NCBI GenBank assembly: GCA_018882545.1
Contig: VERS01000029.1
Location: 1 to 9,966 of the forward strand
Direction: 5' to 3'
DNA: 9,966 nt
Origin: Mycobacterium sp.
GTDB taxonomy: Bacteria > Actinomycetota > Actinomycetes > Mycobacteriales > Mycobacteriaceae
Part shown: positions 5,759-9,966 of the stretch, in pieces
How positions within the stretch are numbered: position 1 is the stretch's first letter
How the letters are laid out: every line of letters begins with the position of its first letter
Notes under the pieces: model-generated
Database searches by the model: none
What the model was told of the DNA's origin: nothing
Seen by the model: only the letters and a program-made list of their open reading frames with translations
Position numbers and translations under genes: made by a program

Positions 5759-6961
5759 ATGGCATTGCAGCCCGGGCAGGTCGGCGGGACCCGAGCCTTC
5801 CTGCCCGCCGTCGAGGGTATGCGGGCCTGCGCGGCGATGGGGGTGGTGCTGACCCACGTGGCATTTCAGACCGGGACCGCCGACGGGGTGATCGGTCGTT
5901 TGCTGCACCGATTCGATCTGGCCGTCGCGGTGTTCTTCGCCCTGTCGGGCTTTTTGCTGTGGCGTGGTCACGCCGCCGCCGCCCGCGGATTGCGGCACCG
6001 GCCACCAACCGGTCACTACCTGCGGTCCCGGCTGGTGCGGATCATGCCGGCCTATCTGGTGGCGGTGGTGGTGATCCTGACCCTGCTACCGGAGGCCAAC
6101 CGCGCCAGCCTCACCGTGTGGTTGGCCAACCTGACGCTGACCCAGGTTTACGTGCCGCTCACCCTGACCGCCGGACTCACCCAGATGTGGAGCCTGTCGG
6201 TGGAGGTCACCTTCTACCTCGCGTTGCCACTGCTGGCCTTTTTCGCATATCGGTTGCCGGTGCGCGCCCGGGTGCCGGCGATCGCTGCGGTAGCTGTGGC
6301 CAGTCTGGCCTGGGGCCTGCTGCCGATTCACACCGCCGAAGGTGTCAATTTCCTGAACTGGCCGCCGGCTTATGCCTCCTGGTTCGCCGCCGGCATGCTG
6401 CTGGCCGAGTGGACCGTCAGCCCGGCCGAGAAAGGTCGCCTGGGCTGGCCGCACCGGTTGGCTCGCAACCCGTGGATGATCTACGGGATTGCGTTGGTGG
6501 CCTATCTGATCTCGGCCTCGCCGCTGGCCGGGCCCAAGGATCTGGTCCCGGCCACGTTGGGCCAGTTCGTGGTTCGAACCTCGATGGGCGCGGTGGTCGC
6601 CGGCGCGCTGCTGGCGCCGCTGGTACTGGACCGCCCGGAGGCTCCGCACCGGATCCTGGGCAGCCGCATCATGGTGACCCTGGGCCGGTGGTCCTACGGG
6701 TTGTTCATCTGGCATCTCGCCGCGCTGGTCATGGTGTTCCCGATGATCGGGAAGTTCATGTTCAATGGCGATCTCATCGTGGTGTTCGTGCTGACCACCG
6801 TCCTGGGTTTCGCCATGGCGGCGGTCAGCTATGCGTTGATCGAGTCCCCGTGCCGGAATGCCCTGCGGCGCTGGGAGTATCGCCGCAGCAGCCTGGACCG
6901 CAAGCCGCCGCCGCTGGACAGCTCTGTCACTGACACCCCTGAGCCCGCGGTTGCGCACTGA
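5759..6961 (+). CDS. tmaT: Acyltransferase-3 family membrane O-acyltransferase, TmaT/Rv0228 type
   Basis: A 400-residue multi-pass protein of the acyltransferase-3 (OafA-like) family. Visible family marks are FLPAVEGMRACAA (14-26) with the presumed catalytic His in LTHVAF (H33), FFALSGFLLWRG (59-70), the R91-x-x-R94 pair in RSRLVRIMPAY, MWSLSVEVTFYLALPLL (143-159) and WSYGLFIWHL (311-320). About ten hydrophobic helices fill the rest, followed by a short polar tail from about 366. The frame is open back to 5639, but 5759 begins where the family similarity begins and avoids the upstream gene. From memory, TmaT of C. glutamicum acetylates trehalose monomycolate as a step in its export, and Rv0228 is the tubercle-bacillus relative; the same role here is inference. 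It is divergent from the DUF3068 operon. Its last 35 nt overlap, antiparallel, the acyl-CoA-ligase-like gene. Confidence 0.93.
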   Translation: MALQPGQVGGTRAFLPAVEGMRACAAMGVVLTHVAFQTGTADGVIGRLLHRFDLAVAVFFALSGFLLWRGHAAAARGLRHRPPTGHYLRSRLVRIMPAYLVAVVVILTLLPEANRASLTVWLANLTLTQVYVPLTLTAGLTQMWSLSVEVTFYLALPLLAFFAYRLPVRARVPAIAAVAVASLAWGLLPIHTAEGVNFLNWPPAYASWFAAGMLLAEWTVSPAEKGRLGWPHRLARNPWMIYGIALVAYLISASPLAGPKDLVPATLGQFVVRTSMGAVVAGALLAPLVLDRPEAPHRILGSRIMVTLGRWSYGLFIWHLAALVMVFPMIGKFMFNGDLIVVFVLTTVLGFAMAAVSYALIESPCRNALRRWEYRRSSLDRKPPPLDSSVTDTPEPAVAH

Positions 6962-8486
6962 GGCGGCCGTCCGGAGTCGACGATGCCGCGGCGAGTCGCG
7001 CGATGACCTGATCGCGCACCGCGGTGCGTCTAGCCTTGCCGGCGTCATCACGCAGCGGGGTGTCGACGAACTCCACGCTGCGCGGGACCTTGTATTCGGC
7101 CAGTCGCTCGGCGACGAAGGATGTGACGTCCGCCGCGCCGAGGCTCGCCTCGGTGTGTACCAGGGCGTGCGGCACCTGACCCAGGTCGGCGTGCGGGACC
7201 CCCACCACCAGACAGGACAGCACGGCGGGATGTTCGGCCAATGCGTTCTCGATTTCGGCGGGGGAGACGTTGCGGCCGCCCACGGTGAACATGTCCACCC
7301 GCCGGTCGGCCAGGTAGAGGTAGCCGTCGGCGTCGAACCAGCCCAGGTCGCCCAGCGAGTCCCAGGCTCCCAGCGGATCCGGCCGGCTTTTGGCGGTGCT
7401 GCCGATGTAGCGATACGTCGGGCTGCTACCGGGCCGGGGCCGCAGGTAGATCTCGCCGACCACCCCCGGCGGGCACTCATTGCCGCGGTCGTCGAGGACC
7501 TTCATCTCACCGGCGACCACCCGGCCCACGGAGCCGCGCCTGTCCAGCCACTCGGTGCCGCTGATGAAGGTCAGCGCCTGAAGTTCGGTGCCGCCATAGA
7601 GTTCCCACACCACCTCCGGGCCGAGGATGTCGATCCAGGCCTGTTTGACGGCGGGCGGGCATGGTGCGGCCAGGTGCCACCAGCGCCGCACCGAGGACAG
7701 GTCGAAGGCCCGTAGGCCGGCCTGATCGGCCCGGTATACCGGCAGCAGCCGCTGCATGATGGTCGGCACGGTCGCTAGATAGTTGACCCGGTACTCGGTG
7801 ATCAAACTCAGGAACAGTGCCGGGTCGAAGCGGCTCATCAGTACCAGGTGCTGGCCGGTTGCTAAAGCCATGGTGGCCGAGGTGAATCCGGTGTTGTGAC
7901 TCAGGGGAACTGACACCAGTTGGGTGTCGCTGGGAAGGTTGCCCATCATCTGCGCCACCACCAAACCCTGGAACCGGCCGTCGCCACCGGCTTCGATCAG
8001 CTTGGGCCGGCCCGTGCTGCCGCCGGAGGCCATCGACTTCAGCGATGGCGAAACCGCCTCGGGCAGTGGGTCATCGGAAAAGCCGTCCGGTTGGAAGTCG
8101 CCTCGCACGAACGGCACCTGTCCTCGCGGGTCGGGTCTGCCCACGAGCAGCGCCCGCTCCCTCAGATCCAGCAGGTGACCGTATTCGACGTCGGGCAGCC
8201 GCGACGACAGCGGCTGGGGGACCGCCCCCAGCTTCCAGATGGCGACGACAGCCTGGACCCACTCCAGGGAGTTTCCCAGCGCGACGGTGACGTAGTCACC
8301 CCGGCACACGCCCAGTTCCGCGTATGCGCGGGCGAGCCGGTTGGTGAACGCGTCCAACTGTGCGCGGGTGAGGGTGCGCCCGTCGTGGGTGACCGCGGGA
8401 GCCTGCGGTTCCTGTTCGGCCAGCCGGCTCAGTTGCGTCCCGATCGGCGGGGCGGGTTGCCGCGGTCCGTCGGGGGTCGGGGCCAT
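6927..8486 (-). CDS. Adenylate-forming enzyme, acyl-CoA ligase type
   Basis: A 519-residue, single-module ANL-superfamily enzyme of usual length. It would activate a carboxylic acid as the acyl-AMP and then, by family habit, as the CoA thioester. Core motifs are present: P-loop SGGSTGRPK (154-162), YGGTE (297-301), the ribose-binding Asp in SLGDLGWFD (D380), hinge region DRRVDMF (394-400), VGGRNVSPAEIE (402-413) and the adenylation Lys in DDAGKARR (K484). No carrier domain, signal peptide or membrane helix is seen, so it is a free cytoplasmic enzyme. ATG 8486 overlaps the upstream lactonase stop by one base (TGATG), so the two are translated together. It may act on the hydroxy acid released by the lactonase (inference). 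The substrate cannot be read from the sequence. The last 23 residues are polar and look like an unconserved tail; this region overlaps the acyltransferase gene. Confidence 0.92.
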   Translation of the reverse strand: MAPTPDGPRQPAPPIGTQLSRLAEQEPQAPAVTHDGRTLTRAQLDAFTNRLARAYAELGVCRGDYVTVALGNSLEWVQAVVAIWKLGAVPQPLSSRLPDVEYGHLLDLRERALLVGRPDPRGQVPFVRGDFQPDGFSDDPLPEAVSPSLKSMASGGSTGRPKLIEAGGDGRFQGLVVAQMMGNLPSDTQLVSVPLSHNTGFTSATMALATGQHLVLMSRFDPALFLSLITEYRVNYLATVPTIMQRLLPVYRADQAGLRAFDLSSVRRWWHLAAPCPPAVKQAWIDILGPEVVWELYGGTELQALTFISGTEWLDRRGSVGRVVAGEMKVLDDRGNECPPGVVGEIYLRPRPGSSPTYRYIGSTAKSRPDPLGAWDSLGDLGWFDADGYLYLADRRVDMFTVGGRNVSPAEIENALAEHPAVLSCLVVGVPHADLGQVPHALVHTEASLGAADVTSFVAERLAEYKVPRSVEFVDTPLRDDAGKARRTAVRDQVIARLAAASSTPDGRLSAQPRAQGCQ

Positions 8487-9460
8487 CAGTACCCGCCGCC
8501 GTGGCTGAAGATGGCGCGGGGGTTGTCGACCAGCATCGTGGTGATCTGCTCCTCGGTCACGCCGCGCTGCCTAAGCGCCGGCAACACGTCGTTGTGGATG
8601 TGCAGGTAATGCCAGTTGGGCAGGACGACCGGCAACGCGGCCTCCGGAAGCCAGTCGATGTGGCAGGAGGCGTCGTGGGCCAGCACCATCCGGTTGGCAT
8701 GGCCGCGTTGACACATCTTCACCACGGTCTCCACCCGGTCGGCGAAGCTGAGGATGTTTTCCAGGCCGAACCGGTCCATGCCCAGGTAGGAGCCGGCGGC
8801 GATCAATTCCTCCAGATAGTCCAAGTCGGTGGTGTCTCCGCTGTGGCCGATGATCACCCGGCTCAGGTCGACACCTTCGTCGGCAAGGATCCGCTGCTGA
8901 TCCAGGCCCCGCCGGGTGTGCGCATGGGTGTGGGTGGTGATCGGCACACCGGTGGCGCGGTGGGCCCGGGCCACCGCTCGCAGGACCCGCTCCACCCCGA
9001 CGGTGAGGCCGGCTTCGTCGGTGGCGCACTTGAGGATCGCGGCTTTCACCCCGGTGTCGGCGATGCCCTCGGTGATGTCCCGGATGAACATGTCGACCAT
9101 CGGCTCCGGACCGTCCAGCGCGGTGCCCGGTCCGGTGAAATGGAAGTACATCGGGACGTCGTTGTAGGTGTAGACGCCGGTGGCCACCACGATGTGCAGA
9201 TCGGTCTGCGCCGCGATCCGCTGGATCCGCGGAATGTACCGACCCAGTCCGATCACGGTGGGGTCGACTATCGTGTCCACTCCGGCGTTCTTGAGGGCGT
9301 TGAGTTTTTCCACGGCGTCCTGCTCGCGGGCCTGCTCGTCCCCCCAGCCCTCCGGATAGTTCGCCATGATCTCCGGGGAGAGCACGAAGACGTGCTCATG
9401 CATCAGAGTGACGCCCAGAGCGGCGGCCGGTATCGAGCCCCGGACGGTTTGCACGGTCAT
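8486..9460 (-). CDS. php: Phosphotriesterase-like lactonase (Php/Rv0230c family)
   Basis: A 324-residue TIM-barrel amidohydrolase-type enzyme with a binuclear metal site. All expected ligands can be placed: H21 and H23 in LMHEHVF, the carboxylated Lys K144 in AILKCATDE, H177 in ITTHTHA, H206 in IIGHSGD and D263 in LAHDAS. The Tyr-rich loop TGVYTYNDVP (94-103) is typical of lactonases rather than true organophosphate hydrolases. Much of the sequence resembles M. tuberculosis PPH (Rv0230c), known to open acyl-homoserine and other lactones. No signal peptide is seen. ATG 9460 is supported by the family-like N-terminus; its ribosome site is weak (GGAAGCGAG) and falls partly in a 14-bp tandem repeat. 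The stop overlaps the start of the acyl-CoA ligase. Lactonase activity is likely; the natural lactone is unknown. Whether it is the Rv0230c ortholog or a close paralog is not certain. Confidence 0.93.
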   Translation of the reverse strand: MTVQTVRGSIPAAALGVTLMHEHVFVLSPEIMANYPEGWGDEQAREQDAVEKLNALKNAGVDTIVDPTVIGLGRYIPRIQRIAAQTDLHIVVATGVYTYNDVPMYFHFTGPGTALDGPEPMVDMFIRDITEGIADTGVKAAILKCATDEAGLTVGVERVLRAVARAHRATGVPITTHTHAHTRRGLDQQRILADEGVDLSRVIIGHSGDTTDLDYLEELIAAGSYLGMDRFGLENILSFADRVETVVKMCQRGHANRMVLAHDASCHIDWLPEAALPVVLPNWHYLHIHNDVLPALRQRGVTEEQITTMLVDNPRAIFSHGGGY

Positions 9461-9467
9461 GTGTCTC

Positions 9468-9495
9468 GCTTCCGGGTTATTGCTTCCGGGTTATT
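9468..9495. repeat. Perfect 14-bp tandem duplication upstream of the lactonase gene
   Basis: GCTTCCGGGTTATT occurs twice back to back (9468-9481 and 9482-9495). On the coding strand it reads as two AATAACCCGGAAGC units ending 7 nt before the lactonase ATG 9460. The proximal unit supplies the only ribosome-site-like bases; the distal one contains the stop of the small ORF. An 8-base match, GCTTCCGG, recurs at 9594-9601. It could be an operator pair or a recent slippage event. Confidence 0.85.
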
Positions 9496-9574
9496 GGTTG
9501 CGGGAGTCCAGCGCCCGGTGCGCATCGACCAGACCGTTGACGTCAGCGCAGCACATCAATGGAGACGCCCTCAT
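9491..9574 (-). CDS. Possible 27-codon small ORF upstream of the lactonase gene
   Basis: ATG 9574 to TAA 9491 encodes 27 residues beginning MRASPLMCCADVNG and ending ALDSRNQ. GAGGTG lies 4 nt upstream of the ATG as a close but possible ribosome site; ATG 9556 is an alternative that starts with Met-Cys-Cys. About 21 of 27 codons end in G or C, as in real genes here. The stop falls 30 nt before the lactonase start. The ORF shares its frame with the upstream membrane-protein gene, separated from it by that gene's TAG and four codons. It could be a regulatory leader peptide (paired Cys codons recall mycobacterial polycysteine leaders), the decayed 3' end of a lost gene, or chance. No family is recognised. 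Confidence 0.25.
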   Translation of the reverse strand: MRASPLMCCADVNGLVDAHRALDSRNQ

Positions 9575-9586
9575 CGAACACCTCAG

Positions 9587-9966
9587 CTACGGCGCTTCCG
9601 GATGGTGGTCCGCACCACGGAATTCTATCGCCGGCGCCATCTTGGCATCAGCGTCAGATGCGACGACGTCAGATCGGGGTCGCCGCGGCACCGGCAGCAG
9701 CGAGGCGACCAGTGCGGCCAGGGCGATCAGCGCGAACAGTTGTACCCACGCAGAGTTACCGATGTATCCGTCCACCGAGCGCCAGGGGTACCGCGACAGC
9801 AGCGCCCCAGCGAGGATCAGTCCGGTCGGGACCACCACGCGGGCCATCCGGTCCAGAGCGCGCCGACGTTGCAGCAGCGATCCCAGGACCAGTGCGGAGC
9901 CGAACACCACAAGCCCACCCGCGCCGGCGATCATCGTGCCTGCCGCCAGCAGCCCAGCCAGGCCCA
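9587..9966 (-). CDS. C-terminal end of a polytopic membrane protein, possibly AftD
   Basis: The frame is open from the window edge to TAG 9587, about 125 residues of a longer protein; the internal ATG near 9934 is not a credible start because a hydrophobic helix already runs across it. Four parts are seen: a helix at the edge (GLAGLLAAGTMIAGAGGLVVFG), a second (VVVPTGLILAGALLS) after a basic loop, the YPWRSVDGYIGNSAWVQ motif leading into a last helix (LFALIALAALVASLL), and a polar cytoplasmic tail. This ending reminds me of the arabinofuranosyltransferase AftD (Rv0236c), which in M. tuberculosis lies a few genes from Rv0230c on the same strand. That would fit the envelope theme, but the catalytic part is outside the window and the identity stays a guess. 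It is co-directional with the lactonase operon. Confidence 0.7.
   Translation of the reverse strand, partial: GLAGLLAAGTMIAGAGGLVVFGSALVLGSLLQRRRALDRMARVVVPTGLILAGALLSRYPWRSVDGYIGNSAWVQLFALIALAALVASLLPVPRRPRSDVVASDADAKMAPAIEFRGADHHPEAP

Noticed and set aside
6086..7480. Minus-strand frame spanning the acyltransferase and part of the ligase
   Set aside because: It crosses two well-supported genes and has biased, motif-free composition.
8681..8702. HDAS/HID residues near the lactonase metal site, considered as a sign of a missing ligand
   Set aside because: D263 sits in LAHDAS as expected and all other ligands are present, so the site looks intact.
9587..9934. A complete 115-residue protein starting at ATG 9934
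   Set aside because: The frame is open to the window edge and a membrane helix runs across the ATG, so this is an internal Met of a longer protein.

Overview
The window is GC-rich, densely packed DNA with GTG starts, stop/start overlaps and gene families confined to mycolic-acid bacteria. It almost certainly comes from a Mycobacterium/Mycolicibacterium-type actinobacterium. From memory, gene order and protein similarity follow the M. tuberculosis Rv0223c-Rv0230c segment (C. glutamicum NCgl2758-2764 region). I cannot name the species.

Layout. Position 1-388 (minus) is the N-terminal part of an aldehyde dehydrogenase cut by the window edge. Next comes a SAM-dependent methyltransferase (minus, MtrP/Rv0224c type). 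It is divergent, across only 40 bp, from a GT4 glycosyltransferase (plus, Rv0225 type). A small two-helix membrane protein is translationally coupled to the end of the glycosyltransferase and converges, with a 22-nt overlap, on an operon read from the other strand. That operon is a DUF3068 protein (LmcA/Rv0227c type) followed, with a GTGA overlap, by a large polytopic membrane protein (MmpA/Rv0226c type). A 107-bp divergent spacer separates this operon from a plus-strand acyltransferase-3 gene (TmaT/Rv0228 type). This core matches the corynebacterial/mycobacterial cell-envelope locus linked to trehalose-mycolate modification and transport and to lipomannan/lipoarabinomannan maturation.

The right third is metabolic. 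A phosphotriesterase-like lactonase (minus, Php/Rv0230c type) is followed, with a one-base TGATG overlap, by an acyl-CoA-ligase-like adenylate-forming enzyme. Together they suggest lactone opening followed by CoA activation of the acid. The far right edge holds the C-terminal end of a multi-pass membrane protein, possibly the arabinofuranosyltransferase AftD. In the 126 bp between that protein's stop and the lactonase start are a possible 27-codon ORF and a perfect 14-bp tandem duplication.

Most of the window is a known type of locus. The points that stand out are the interlocking, apparently leaderless promoters between the methyltransferase and glycosyltransferase genes, the extra small membrane gene coupled to the glycosyltransferase, the lactonase-ligase pair, and the odd leader upstream of the lactonase. 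I see no mobile element, CRISPR array, tRNA or rRNA, and no gene-free stretch longer than 300 bases.
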